Source of the DNA: Truepera sp. bin119
GTDB lineage: Bacteria > Deinococcota > Deinococci > Deinococcales > Trueperaceae
Assembly (NCBI GenBank): GCA_002239005.1
Contig: MPNL01000003.1
Span: 1-64,000 of the forward strand
Length of the DNA stretch: 64,000 nucleotides
Reading direction: 5' to 3'
In this document: positions 41,882 through 50,371 of the stretch, one piece after another
Position numbering within the stretch: position 1 is the stretch's first letter
Layout of the letters: each line of letters starts with the position of its first letter
The notes under the pieces: generated by a model
What the model saw: only the letters and a program-made list of their open reading frames with translations
The model's database searches: none
Told to the model about the DNA's origin: nothing
Position numbers and translations under genes: made by a program

Positions 41882-42285
41882 ACTCGAGGCGTACCCGTCG
41901 CCTTTCGCGATTAAACCCCAGGCTCGATCTCACCCCGATGATCGACGTGGTGTTCCTATTGATCATCTTCTTCATGGTTTCGACCACCTTCATCTCCCCG
42001 GAAGCAAACCTGCCCGTGGACCTGCCTCGGTCGCAGACCTCGCAGCTGCAGTCTGCTGATCTCCCCACGGTGACTATTACCAAGGATCTTAAGATCTTCC
42101 TGGGTGGCACGGCTGTGAAGGAGGCGGACATTGCTCAGGCACTCCAGATTCGCCTCGCTGACCAGGACGAGTCTGTTGTAGTGCTGCGTGCGGACCGCAC
42201 CGTGCCCCATGGGCTGGTAGTTCAAGTTATGGACCAGATTAAGCGTTCTGGGGCTCGGCGGATCGCCATCGCCACGGGCGGTTAA
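41878..42285 (+). CDS. ExbD/TolR-family biopolymer transport protein
   Basis: 135 residues: one N-terminal membrane helix with the conserved proton-carrying Asp (LDLTPMIDVVFLLIIFFMVS), then a periplasmic domain (VTITKDLKIFLGGTAVKEAD, and VVLRADRTVPHGLVVQVMDQ). It overlaps the ExbB gene by 4 bases and is followed 9 bases later by the DUF3048 fusion gene. Confidence 0.93.
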   Translation: MNSRRTRRLSRLNPRLDLTPMIDVVFLLIIFFMVSTTFISPEANLPVDLPRSQTSQLQSADLPTVTITKDLKIFLGGTAVKEADIAQALQIRLADQDESVVVLRADRTVPHGLVVQVMDQIKRSGARRIAIATGG

Positions 42286-42294
42286 GGGGACTGG

Positions 42295-44064
42295 ATGGGC
42301 TACCAGGCCTTATGGCAGGATCGCGATAGGCGGCGGGCGCTTCTCCTGTCACTCATGGTTCACCTGCTGGTGGTGCTCGCTATTGCCATCTGGATCACGC
42401 TTCCTGACCCGGTTCCTCTCGAGTCCTTCATCATTATCGATATTGGGACACCCACTGAGGCAATCGAAGAGATACAAGCTCCCGCGTCGGCGTCTCCCGC
42501 GCCGCTGGCCCAAACACCACAGGTCGGGGCTCCCGAGGCAGGTGAGTCTCAGGCAACCGCCCTTGATCTCCTCTCGACCGTTCCGCCCCCCGATCCCGTT
42601 GAGATGCAATTGGGCAGTGACGTCGCCCCTCCCGAACCTGAAGCGGCCACCCCGTTGGAGGTGCCCCCGCAGGCCACCCCGCTGCGGGCACCGCCCCCGG
42701 AGGTGCGCCTGCCCGCCTCAGAATCGGGCAGTGTCGATCTGCCTCTTGCAGACATTCCGACGACGACTCTGCCTCAGATCGATGCCGAGGTGCTGGTTCC
42801 CCGACCCCTCGCCGAATCCATCCAGATTCCACGTCCTACCTCGGTGGTCCAGGTCCCTGAGGCTCGTGCCCTGGCCCTCACCCCAACCGTCATCGTGGCC
42901 CCCGGAGGGGTCATCCCTAAGCCAAGCGTTGAGGTTGCCGTAGCGGTAGCCGAGGCGATTCCTCAACCACTTCTCCGAGTGGTGGTGGTAGAGGATCAGC
43001 CGGATACCCGGGCTCCAGCTGTGTTCGGGGAGACTAGGGCCGGAGCCTTCCTAACCCAGGGAGACGTAGATAGCGACCGCTTGGATAACCGATTGGAGGG
43101 GGGCGACGCGCCAAGGTCTGGACAGACCGTTGCAGATGCCGAGGCCGACGCTAGCAATCTCGGAGCGGCTGCCGAAATCGATAGGGGGGAGGCTTTGGGC
43201 TCCAGGCTGGCCTTGCCCCCGACCCCCTTCCAAGAGCAGAGGGAGCGCCCTCTCATGGTTCTGATTGACAATGTGGGAGGCTATCCCCAGTCTGGTCTCT
43301 TTGAAGCCGCCCAAGTTGTGGAGATGCCAGTCGAGGGAGGACTTACTCGCCTGATGACTGTGTTCGACCGCTCCGACCCCGAGCAGGTCGGTCCCATACG
43401 GAGCGCCCGTGACTACTTTGTCATGCTGGCACAGAGCGTGGACGGGATCCTCGTTCACGACGGCGGTTCCCCCTCTGCTCTAGCCGCCATTTCCAGAGAT
43501 GGACTGACCACCTTCAACGCCTACAGCCGCGGCGAACTCTTCAGCCGGGTCGCTGGTCGGAGTGCCCCGTACAACCTCTACAGCTACGGTACGACCCTGC
43601 GCGAAGCCGTCGACCGCCTGGGCCTTGAGCGGCCCCGCTCCGTGAGCGGGGTAATCTATAGGCCGCCAGACTCGAGTACTTCAGTTGGAGGTTTGGAAAT
43701 CCGCTTCAGTGGAGTGTATTCCAGCGGCTTCGTCTATGTCGAGGAGGAAAAACGCTACCACTGGTTGCGAAATGAGGAGGGGGCAGTGGACGCCTTCGGC
43801 GAGAGGGTACTTGTCGACGCCGTGGTGGTTGCCTCGATTGAGGCTCGGCCCCTTCCCGATGACCCTGAGGGAAGGCTCTACATCCCCTTACGTGGAGGTC
43901 CCGCTACCCTGTTCATCGGCGGCAAGATGGTGTCGGGGAGTTGGTCTAAGAAGGAGGGGGTCGGAGTAGAGTTCGTAAGCGATGAGCAGTTGCCGGTCGA
44001 CCTCAGTCCGTTTAAGACCTGGGTGATTCTCACCCCAGAGTATAATGGGGTGGTCCTGCACTAA
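42295..44064 (+). CDS. TonB-like N-terminus fused to a DUF3048 domain
   Basis: 589 residues. Residues about 14-38 are an inner-membrane anchor preceded by Arg-rich cytoplasmic residues (RDRRRALLLSLMVHLLVVL), exactly as in TonB/TolA. Residues 50-310 are a Pro/Ala/Glu-rich periplasmic spacer. From about 317 the chain is a DUF3048 (YerB-like) domain: PLMVLIDNVGGYPQSGLFEA, VEGGLTRLMTVFDRSD, VGPIRSARDYFVMLAQ, VDGILVHDGGSPSALAAIS and a C-terminal PVDLSPFKTWVILTPE. The gene closes the ExbB-ExbD operon. This suggests that energy from the channel is passed to the DUF3048 domain instead of a TonB C-terminal domain. The usual DUF3048 protein is a surface lipoprotein of unknown function. Confidence 0.85.
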   Translation: MGYQALWQDRDRRRALLLSLMVHLLVVLAIAIWITLPDPVPLESFIIIDIGTPTEAIEEIQAPASASPAPLAQTPQVGAPEAGESQATALDLLSTVPPPDPVEMQLGSDVAPPEPEAATPLEVPPQATPLRAPPPEVRLPASESGSVDLPLADIPTTTLPQIDAEVLVPRPLAESIQIPRPTSVVQVPEARALALTPTVIVAPGGVIPKPSVEVAVAVAEAIPQPLLRVVVVEDQPDTRAPAVFGETRAGAFLTQGDVDSDRLDNRLEGGDAPRSGQTVADAEADASNLGAAAEIDRGEALGSRLALPPTPFQEQRERPLMVLIDNVGGYPQSGLFEAAQVVEMPVEGGLTRLMTVFDRSDPEQVGPIRSARDYFVMLAQSVDGILVHDGGSPSALAAISRDGLTTFNAYSRGELFSRVAGRSAPYNLYSYGTTLREAVDRLGLERPRSVSGVIYRPPDSSTSVGGLEIRFSGVYSSGFVYVEEEKRYHWLRNEEGAVDAFGERVLVDAVVVASIEARPLPDDPEGRLYIPLRGGPATLFIGGKMVSGSWSKKEGVGVEFVSDEQLPVDLSPFKTWVILTPEYNGVVLH

Positions 44065-44070
44065 ACTGTG

Positions 44071-44847
44071 TCAGCGCTGAACCCACTCGTCAAAAAAGAG
44101 ACCGCGCATACGCAGTCTGTACTGCCCCCTGCAGATCTTGATTTCGAGGTAGGTGTATTCATCTAGATAACCGTTTGTATCGATCAGGATCGCTCGACCT
44201 TGAGAGGCGATGTTGACGCCTCCCCGAACGGGGGTGTGTCCGTAGATCCCGAGCCGGCAGGGTGTGTCTTTTAAGAAATCCCTATCCTCGTAGATCCACC
44301 GGCGCCGATTCTCTACGTAGAAGCCTTCGTCGTAGGTGTTGTGCTCGGGGTAGGGTCCGACGTGGGCTAGGTGGAGCCCCTCGATCTCCGTTTCCTTAGG
44401 CCAACTCCTTATCCAGTCGAAGAGGTCTTTGTCGAGAGAACTGCCCGACACCCCTTTCCACTCGAGGTGGGAGACATCGTCAGTCCGGAGCGGCCCCTGT
44501 TCCTGGTCGATAGTGTTGAAGTCGTGGTTCCCCATGAGGATATGCATGGCTCCTGCGGGGAGGGCGTCCTGGAACGCCTTGACCTCTCGCAGGAAGTTCT
44601 CCTGGACCAGTTCCGCCTTGCGAAGGTGTTCTGGGTTGAACTCGTCGTAGATCTGGACGTTGGTGAGCTCCGCGTAGCGCTCGCGGCTCTTTGCGTGGAC
44701 GAGGTCTCCTAGGAGGACGAGTTGGATGTCGCCTCCCAGGAGTCTTTTTGTCGGAACGCGCTTCTCATCAGCGAGACCGGCCTCTATAAGGACGCGCCAG
44801 AACTTTTCCACTTGGGCGTGAATGTCACCTACGATAACTACCCGCAC
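44071..44847 (-). CDS. calcineurin-like metallophosphoesterase
   Basis: 258 residues with a full set of dinuclear-metal motifs: VVIVGDIHAQVEKFW (GDxH), LVLLGDLVHAKSRERY (GDxxH), HILMGNHDFNTIDQE (GNHD), LHLAHVGPYPEHNT and IYGHTPVRGGVNIA (GH-x-P). The layout resembles PrpE/ApaH-like protein phosphatases and diadenosine tetraphosphatases, but the substrate is open. The GTG start has AGGAGGGG upstream. It converges on the DUF3048 gene with only a 6-base gap. Confidence 0.85.
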   Translation of the reverse strand: MRVVIVGDIHAQVEKFWRVLIEAGLADEKRVPTKRLLGGDIQLVLLGDLVHAKSRERYAELTNVQIYDEFNPEHLRKAELVQENFLREVKAFQDALPAGAMHILMGNHDFNTIDQEQGPLRTDDVSHLEWKGVSGSSLDKDLFDWIRSWPKETEIEGLHLAHVGPYPEHNTYDEGFYVENRRRWIYEDRDFLKDTPCRLGIYGHTPVRGGVNIASQGRAILIDTNGYLDEYTYLEIKICRGQYRLRMRGLFFDEWVQR

Positions 44848-45480
44848 AGCCCTGTCCCCTCCTGGGTAACTAGGTGTGGCAGGGGCTGGACGGAGCTCGC
44901 TGTTAGCAAGGAACTCATGCTGGTGGTTCGATGCTAGCTTATCTGCTTTGGCAATCGAGGTAAGAAATCTCTCGACCCCCTAATAGCCATCTCAAAAATA
45001 CCTTGAGCAGGATCAACATAAGCGAGCAGAACCATCCCGCAATAGAGTAAGAGCGGACTCTCCGGGTCCGGATCTGCCAGGCACTCCTGCCGAACCAACA
45101 CTCAAGGGCAGCTTCGTTGGATCCGTAGGGTTCGTCTATGGCAGTTCTTTCTCCCTAACCCGGTTGCGGTAGAGTCGGTGGCAGGTTTGGTAGGGAGGGT
45201 ACTGCCGGGGAGGTCGTGCCAGGGGTGCTCCTGTGCGGAGGATGAGGCCATTGAGGACTTCTCGATAGGTCTCTCCGGGGTCGGCTACGACCGTCTGGTC
45301 GTCTTGGCAGTTAAGGGATGAGTGGTCGGGTCCATTGCTTATCGGTAAGATTCACACCTCAGCATGAACTAAGGGCTTGGCCTCTAGTGACGCTTTTCTG
45401 AAATTCCCGCTTACGGTGCCGCTTTGGCACCGGATGTCTGACGTCTGTGGTTGAGTGCGGGACTCGTGCTGGCAAGGTGG
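44848..45480. other. intergenic with a diverged copy of the AAGGACGG repeat and a hairpin
   Basis: No supported gene. A diverged copy of the repeat described at 48-49 kb lies at 45104-45125. CGGTGCC (45414-45420) and GGCACCG (45426-45432) form a 7-bp hairpin with loop GCTTT, about 50 bases after the end of the LysM gene, possibly its terminator. Confidence 0.5.
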
Positions 45481-47130
45481 CTACCGCCCTGCCTCCGCTT
45501 CGAGGATTGGGAGTGGATCGACAGGCGACCCGTCAACCCTGATCTCGAAGTGGAGGTGAGAGCCGGTTGAGCGCCCAGTGGTGCCGACACGCGCTATGGG
45601 TTGGCCTATGCGCACTGCTTCTCCGACCGAGACAAGGAGCTCGGAGGCGTGTCCGTAGTAGTAGGTGGAGTCGCCTTGCTTTACAATGATCAGATTCCCG
45701 TAACCGCCCCTCCAGCCGCTATAGCTGACGACACCATCGGTTGCAGAAACGATCAGGTCGCCGGTGGCACCGTCGATGTCGAGACCGTTATGCCAGTTGG
45801 AGCCGCCTATCCTGAGTTGACGATAGCCGAAGCGGGAGGTGATCTTCCCAACGAGCGGCCAAACCATAGCTGTCCCAACGGGCGTTATCCGGCTGTCGGG
45901 GGCTGCTATGGCGCGGGCGGGAGAGAGTTCGTTCCCTGGAACGACCCGCAGGAGTTGGCCCGCAATTATGCGCTCGCTCGAGAGGGAATTTGCCGACATT
46001 AGGGCTGCGACCGAGGTATTGTAGCGTCGGGCGATTTCCCAGAGCGTGTCTCCCAATTGCACCTTAAGACTCGGCGGAGTAGCCCCCCCCTGTTTGGATG
46101 AGGTGCCCGCGTAGTGCCCCGGAATCGTCAGGGTGTCCCCCGGGCGGATTAGCTTGATGTCCAAGAGGTGATTGGTAGCGGCTATGGCGGCGACAGTGGT
46201 GTTGTATTCTTGCGCGATTCCCCAGAGTGTGTTGCCTGGGTCTACGGTTAGCACGAGGGGGGTAGGGGTGGGGAGACCCGAACTCAGAAGGAGTTTCTGC
46301 CCCGGGCGGATGACTGTGCCGTCGAGATTGTTGAAGGCGATCAGGTCGTTGACAGAGGGGCCGTAAGCGAGGGCGATATCGTAGAGGGTATCCCCCTCTT
46401 GGACGATGTAGGTGCGCTTCTGGACGCTGGGTTCCGGCAGGGTCAGAACGGTTCCAGGGTCGATGGTCTTGTCCCCGAGGTTGGCACCGTGGGTAGTGGC
46501 GACCTGTAAGAGGTGGTCGTCCGGCTCGACGCGGTAGCTGGAGGTCGCCTCCTTAAGAGGGGGAAGGTTAAGAGTCATCCCCGCGCGAAGGTGATCGGAG
46601 GTGAGCAGGTTAATGGTCATCAGGTTGTCGACGGTCGTTCCGTTGGCGAGGGCGAGGCCGTAGAGTGTATCTCCCTGGCGCACGGTGTGGGTGCGGGGCG
46701 TCGGGTGGGCGACAGGTGCAGGTTGCCCTTCGTTGGCCGCTACGACCTGGCTAGAGATCTCAGCTGCATCGGCGAGTACCGAGGCAAGTTCGGGGGTGAT
46801 AGCCTCCGACTCGAGGGCCGGGGCTGGTGATGCTGCTATGGGAATCGGAACCTCGACAGTGTTTCCGGTGATGGCATTCTCGAAGGTGACTGTGGACAAG
46901 GTGGGCACCATATCTGGTTGAGGGGCATATGAGGCGTTTCTGGGGAGCTGTGGGAGAACCGCAGTGCAGGTCACATCGGAGTGGACGCTGCCGACTCCGA
47001 GTCCGTCTGCAGGGGTACTGTGGTGTACTCCCAGTGACCAAGGGGTGTTGCTCGGAGCGACGCCGACCTCCTCTACTAGGTCCAGTGCAATGGATAGCAG
47101 TAATACTAATGCGATAGGGGTACGTGGCAC
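45481..47130 (-). CDS. LysM-repeat M23 metallopeptidase (murein endopeptidase or its regulator)
   Basis: 549 residues. The N-terminal hydrophobic segment (IALVLLLSIALDLV) is a signal peptide or anchor. Five LysM repeats follow at about 148-191 (TVRQGDTLYGLALANGT), 196-231 (degenerate), 238-281 (IVQEGDTLYDIALAYG), 290-333 and 351-394 (VQLGDTLWEIARRYN). The M23 domain ends the protein: NWHNGLDIDGATGDLIVSA with metal His and Asp, TYYYGHASELLV, and the HLHFEI motif. It would bind peptidoglycan and cut cross-links. GTG start; a TATGCT box lies 9 bases upstream. Confidence 0.9.
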   Translation of the reverse strand: MPRTPIALVLLLSIALDLVEEVGVAPSNTPWSLGVHHSTPADGLGVGSVHSDVTCTAVLPQLPRNASYAPQPDMVPTLSTVTFENAITGNTVEVPIPIAASPAPALESEAITPELASVLADAAEISSQVVAANEGQPAPVAHPTPRTHTVRQGDTLYGLALANGTTVDNLMTINLLTSDHLRAGMTLNLPPLKEATSSYRVEPDDHLLQVATTHGANLGDKTIDPGTVLTLPEPSVQKRTYIVQEGDTLYDIALAYGPSVNDLIAFNNLDGTVIRPGQKLLLSSGLPTPTPLVLTVDPGNTLWGIAQEYNTTVAAIAATNHLLDIKLIRPGDTLTIPGHYAGTSSKQGGATPPSLKVQLGDTLWEIARRYNTSVAALMSANSLSSERIIAGQLLRVVPGNELSPARAIAAPDSRITPVGTAMVWPLVGKITSRFGYRQLRIGGSNWHNGLDIDGATGDLIVSATDGVVSYSGWRGGYGNLIIVKQGDSTYYYGHASELLVSVGEAVRIGQPIARVGTTGRSTGSHLHFEIRVDGSPVDPLPILEAEAGR

Positions 47131-47173
47131 CAGTTGAATAGCATAGCAGATCTGGGGTCCGTGATCATGCGGA

Positions 47174-47935
47174 TTACGAGAGAGTCACCTTGGTTCCTGC
47201 TGCACCCCTCTGCACGTTCCCCAAAACTCCTGTGTACCTCCCATTGACGATCATTGCGGATGGCGCTCCCTGCTTCAGGGCACTGGTGGCGGCCTCCACC
47301 TTGGGGATCATTCCTCCCGAGATCCGCCCGTCAGCGATGCGGCTCTCGATTTCCTGAAGGGTGATGTGCGCTATGAGGCTCGACGGGTCGGCTGGCTCCT
47401 CGAGGACCCCAGGAACGTCGGTGAGGAAGATGACTGGGGATCTTAGGGCGCCGGCAACCGCACCTGTTACCTCATCGCCATTCACGTTCAGCAGGCTCCC
47501 ATCGGCAGCGACGGCGAGGCAGGCGAGGACGGGCGTGAACCCCGAATCGAGGATGGTGGTGATTGCGTCTTTATTGACGCTCCGCATCCTACCGACCTCG
47601 CCTAACTCCTCGTCGAATCGCTCCGCCACGAGGAGTCCCGCGTCGCGTCCTGTGAGCCCCAGAGCGTTGCCGATCTCCTGAGCCAGGATCTTCCCAAGTT
47701 GGGTGAGAACGGCCTCGACCACCTCCATACCCTTTGGGGGGGTAACCCTCAGCCCACGAACGAAGGAGTGCTCAACTCCGGCCCGATCGAGTGCCCTGCC
47801 GATGAAGGGGCCTCCCCCATGAACCACGACGGGGCGTTCGCCCCGGTCGGCCAACTCCCTTATCTCGGTGGCTATCCGCGGCCGCAAGGTGGGATCCGTC
47901 ATGGCGCTGCCTCCGTACTTGATAACCCACGGCAT
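47174..47935 (-). CDS. argB: acetylglutamate kinase
   Basis: 253 residues. It phosphorylates N-acetylglutamate in arginine synthesis. VIKYGGSAMTDPTLR is the nucleotide-binding start, VVVHGGGPFIGRALDRAG the second glycine loop, VSGGMIPKVEAATSALKQG (here starting ISGGM) the C-terminal catalytic region, and LNVNGDEVTGAVAGAL the substrate site. TAGACT ends 5 bases before the ATG, so it is probably leaderless. No other arg synthesis gene is adjacent. Confidence 0.94.
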   Translation of the reverse strand: MPWVIKYGGSAMTDPTLRPRIATEIRELADRGERPVVVHGGGPFIGRALDRAGVEHSFVRGLRVTPPKGMEVVEAVLTQLGKILAQEIGNALGLTGRDAGLLVAERFDEELGEVGRMRSVNKDAITTILDSGFTPVLACLAVAADGSLLNVNGDEVTGAVAGALRSPVIFLTDVPGVLEEPADPSSLIAHITLQEIESRIADGRISGGMIPKVEAATSALKQGAPSAMIVNGRYTGVLGNVQRGAAGTKVTLS

Positions 47936-47940
47936 GAGCT

Positions 47941-47946
47941 AGTCTA
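47941..47946 (-). promoter_or_regulatory. -10 box of a leaderless promoter, argB
   Basis: TAGACT, then AGCTC, then the ATG at 47935. Confidence 0.5.
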
Positions 47947-48012
47947 CTCCTAGAGACCTGCCTTGGACAGGCGCTTCTGCTATCTGTCAGGGTGGCAAGT
48001 AAGGGTAGTGAT

Positions 48013-48238
48013 GTGAGATTATCTCACCCCCCTACCAGAGGAGATGCGTACCAGGCATTAGCAAAGCCCATGGTATTGGAATTGGTGCCGGTAGGGGGGT
48101 GATAATGAGGAGTGAAGGGGCGGTTCTCGAACAGATTTCACCGAGTTGTACCCATATCAGGGGATCGAGAAATCACCTTCCAGACGGGGATAACTTCATT
48201 TTGGAGGATGGCTTGAAGGGGGGGTGAGATAATCTCAC
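48013..48238. mobile_element. 226-bp MITE-like element with 20-bp terminal inverted repeats
   Basis: The left end GTGAGATTATCTCACCCCCC... reads inward from 48013, and its exact 20-bp complement ends at 48238. The outer 15 bases are themselves palindromic. The inside has no gene. No target duplication is evident next to the ends. The size, perfect ends and lack of coding sequence resemble miniature inverted-repeat elements or the small intergenic repeats of Deinococcus; movement is not proven. Confidence 0.55.
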
Positions 48239-48319
48239 CCTACGACCCAAGTAAGGGCCTCAGGGGCTATTCCATAAGTCATACTGAGAGGATTCTCAGG
48301 TGCTCTCCGCTGCTCAGAC

Positions 48320-48339
48320 AAGGACGGCTTCGTTGGAGC
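48320..48339 (+). repeat. copy of the AAGGACGG repeat family
   Basis: AAGGACGGCTTCGTTGGAGC. Related copies lie at 48478-48501, 48730-48751, 48784-48805, 49018-49039 and, diverged, 45104-45125. Confidence 0.6.
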
Positions 48340-48729
48340 TTCGGGTCCGAGTTGCTCGCCACATCAGGGATCGGTGCACATCCAGCTTCACCCACGCCAC
48401 CGACTCGCAAGGGTTCGTTCGAACTCCTTGGCCAGACAACGGCGGCGACCCAGCCAGCAAAGGTCCCTGAAGACGGACAAGTGCGGCTTCGCTGGGCCCG
48501 TAGAGCATATCTTCGCTTCGGGTCCACCACCTAGAGACGAGATAGAATAGCAAAGCCCGTGGTCTTCCGATCGTAACGTGAGATTATCTCTACCCCCCAA
48601 AGGAGGGAGGCCTGTCCTGGTGCATCCTGCACCATGTGAAAAATAGAGACCGACCTCCCATAGCAAGTCTAGCCTGTGTCAATCATGAGTGCCTCAGTTA
48701 CGGTCAGCTAGGACAGGGCAACCTCAGGG

Positions 48730-48751
48730 AAGGACGGGTTCGCTGGACCCG
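48730..48751 (+). repeat. copy of the AAGGACGG repeat family
   Basis: AAGGACGGGTTCGCTGGACC followed by CG. It lies within the 516-bp element. Confidence 0.6.
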
Positions 48752-48783
48752 TAAGAGCTACGGACCAGACCGGATCCGTTACT

Positions 48784-48805
48784 AAGGACGGATTCGCTGG
48801 ATACG
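48784..48805 (+). repeat. copy of the AAGGACGG repeat family
   Basis: AAGGACGGATTCGCTGGATA followed by CG. The first 19 bases are identical to the copy at 49018. Confidence 0.65.
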
Positions 48806-48968
48806 CTGCCTGAACTGCCAGAGCGAGTTCAGTGAACGTAAGAACACTCCCTAAGGGCGGACAAGACCCGTAGAGTCCGTACCCCCAGCGGGGGACCCCG
48901 GCTTTGACCGTTTTTGCTTCGGGTGTGGAATAGCAAGATCGGTGAGAGCAAAGCCTGCGCTATTGCTG

Positions 48969-49036
48969 ATCCAGCGAATCCGTCCTTCCGATCATATTTG
49001 GAGTATTCGAGAGTTGCAAGGACGGATTCGCTGGAT
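48969..49036. repeat. 19-bp perfect inverted repeat made of two opposed repeat copies
   Basis: ATCCAGCGAATCCGTCCTT (48969-48987) and its exact complement (49018-49036) flank a 30-base AT-richer loop. As RNA it would form a stable hairpin. Confidence 0.8.
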
Positions 49037-49321
49037 TCGCTCACCTACTTATCCGGGTGGGGGGCAGAGATAATCTCACGTTACGACCGGTCTTCCTAGG
49101 TTTTTCATAAGCTCTATCAGCTAAGAGAGTCCCAGCCACCTCAACCTCCCGGCCAGTTTCGGCCCCGCATAGCCCCCATCAGCAGATACCTTCTCGACCG
49201 TCGGGGTCCTCACCAGCGACTCCAGGATCAGGGCCGGAGTTCCTACCTGGTCTTGCACCGGGGCTGCGGAGGCCTTGATCTACAATCTGGCCTGTTCGCC
49301 CGGAACTTTAGCTGACGAGGA

Positions 49322-50371
49322 TCAGAGTTGAATCAGTCCTTTCTCACTCTTCGAGAGCACCTCTGTCCCCTCTTGAGTCACCGCCAGCAAATCCTCAATC
49401 CGGACCCCGACATCGCCGGGGATATATACGCCAGGTTCTATAGTGATCACCATGCCTGGCATAAGCAGGTCGTCAAACCGCTGCGACAGGCGTGGTCCCT
49501 CATGAATCTGCAAGCCGACCCCGTGGCCGAGGCTGTGTGCGAAATACTCGGCGAGGCCTTGCTCCGCGAGCCGGTCGCGAGCAAGTCTGTCGAGCTCCGC
49601 TCCGCGGGCTCCAGGCACGACGGCCGCGATAGCCTCGGTCTGTGTGGTCAGGACCGCATCGTAGAGAGCTGTGTGCTGAGCTGAGATTTTCCCTAACGCC
49701 AGGGTACGTGTCATGTCCGAGTGATAGCCGGAGACGACCGCCCCGAAATCGAGGGTGACCAGTTCGCCTGTTCGTAATACCCGTTGCGAGGCGCGGCCGT
49801 GCGGCATCGCGGAGCGGGGCCCACTAGCTACGATGGGATCGAAACTGGACGAGTCGGCGCCGCAGAGCCGCATGTGGCGCTCGAGTTCGAGTGAGATCTC
49901 AACCTCCTGTATGCCGGGGCGGATGACCTCGAGGATGTGGTCGAAGGCGGCGTCTGTGATCTCGGCCGCCCGGCGCAAGTGGGCGATCTCCACCTCATAC
50001 TTGATGAGTCGGTGCCCCTCGACAAGCCCTGAGACCCTCACGGGGCAGTGCCCAAGCTCCTGGGAGAGCTGCTCGTAGGTCGCTAGGGTCATGTGGTCGG
50101 CCTCCACAGCTAGCCGTACCCCCTGAAGGGTTGCGGCCAGCCACTCTTGCCAAGGTCTAGCGATCACCACCTCAACGGTCGACTCTTCGTCTGCCTGGGC
50201 TAGGTAACGGCCATCAGTTATGAGGATGGTCCGCTCCGGTAGGAGGACTACCACGCCGTCCTCGGGAGAGGAGAAGCCGGAGAGGTAGCGGACGTTTGCG
50301 GGCGCACTTACCAGGAACGCCTCAGCTCCTGCCTCCTGAACCCTTTCATAGAGGGCGTCGCGGACGCTCAT
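49322..50371 (-). CDS. Xaa-Pro aminopeptidase/dipeptidase, M24 family
   Basis: 349 residues. The N-terminal creatinase-like domain ([18 protein letters not shown]) precedes the pita-bread catalytic domain with its five metal ligands: [19 protein letters not shown] (two Asp), [18 protein letters not shown] (His), [20 protein letters not shown] (two Glu). It removes residues next to proline from peptides. The ATG overlaps the tpiA stop, so it is the last gene of a tpiA-pepQ operon, with lon just upstream. Confidence 0.93.
   Translation of the reverse strand: MSVRDALYERVQEAGAEAFLVSAPANVRYLSGFSSPEDGVVVLLPERTILITDGRYLAQADEESTVEVVIARPWQEWLAATLQGVRLAVEADHMTLATYEQLSQELGHCPVRVSGLVEGHRLIKYEVEIAHLRRAAEITDAAFDHILEVIRPGIQEVEISLELERHMRLCGADSSSFDPIVASGPRSAMPHGRASQRVLRTGELVTLDFGAVVSGYHSDMTRTLALGKISAQHTALYDAVLTTQTEAIAAVVPGARGAELDRLARDRLAEQGLAEYFAHSLGHGVGLQIHEGPRLSQRFDDLLMPGMVITIEPGVYIPGDVGVRIEDLLAVTQEGTEVLSKSEKGLIQL

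Larger units (their letters stand above)
48571..49086. mobile_element. 516-bp element with 28-bp terminal inverted repeats
   Basis: The left end (48571-48598) starts TCGTAACGTGAGATTATCTC and the right end (49059-49086) is its complement with one mismatch. The core GTGAGATTATCTC is shared with the 226-bp element. Several AAGGACGG repeats and a 19-bp hairpin lie inside. It has no coding frame and looks like a non-autonomous element or a structured RNA region. Confidence 0.55.
47947..49321. other. 1.4-kb gene-free region built of repeats
   Basis: No frame here has coding character. Instead there are two inverted pairs of a GTGAGATTATCTC repeat (48013-48238 and 48571-49086) and several copies of an AAGGACGGATTCGCTGGA repeat, including a perfect 19-bp hairpin. 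These are listed separately. Confidence 0.75.

Noticed and set aside
45181-45321. Short open stretch ending in a protein-like VVLAVKG
   Set aside because: Only about 40 codons, frame closed upstream, no family likeness; kept as intergenic.
47947-49321. CRISPR array suspected from many short repeats
   Set aside because: Repeats differ in orientation and spacing, spacers are not of equal length, and no cas gene is in the window.
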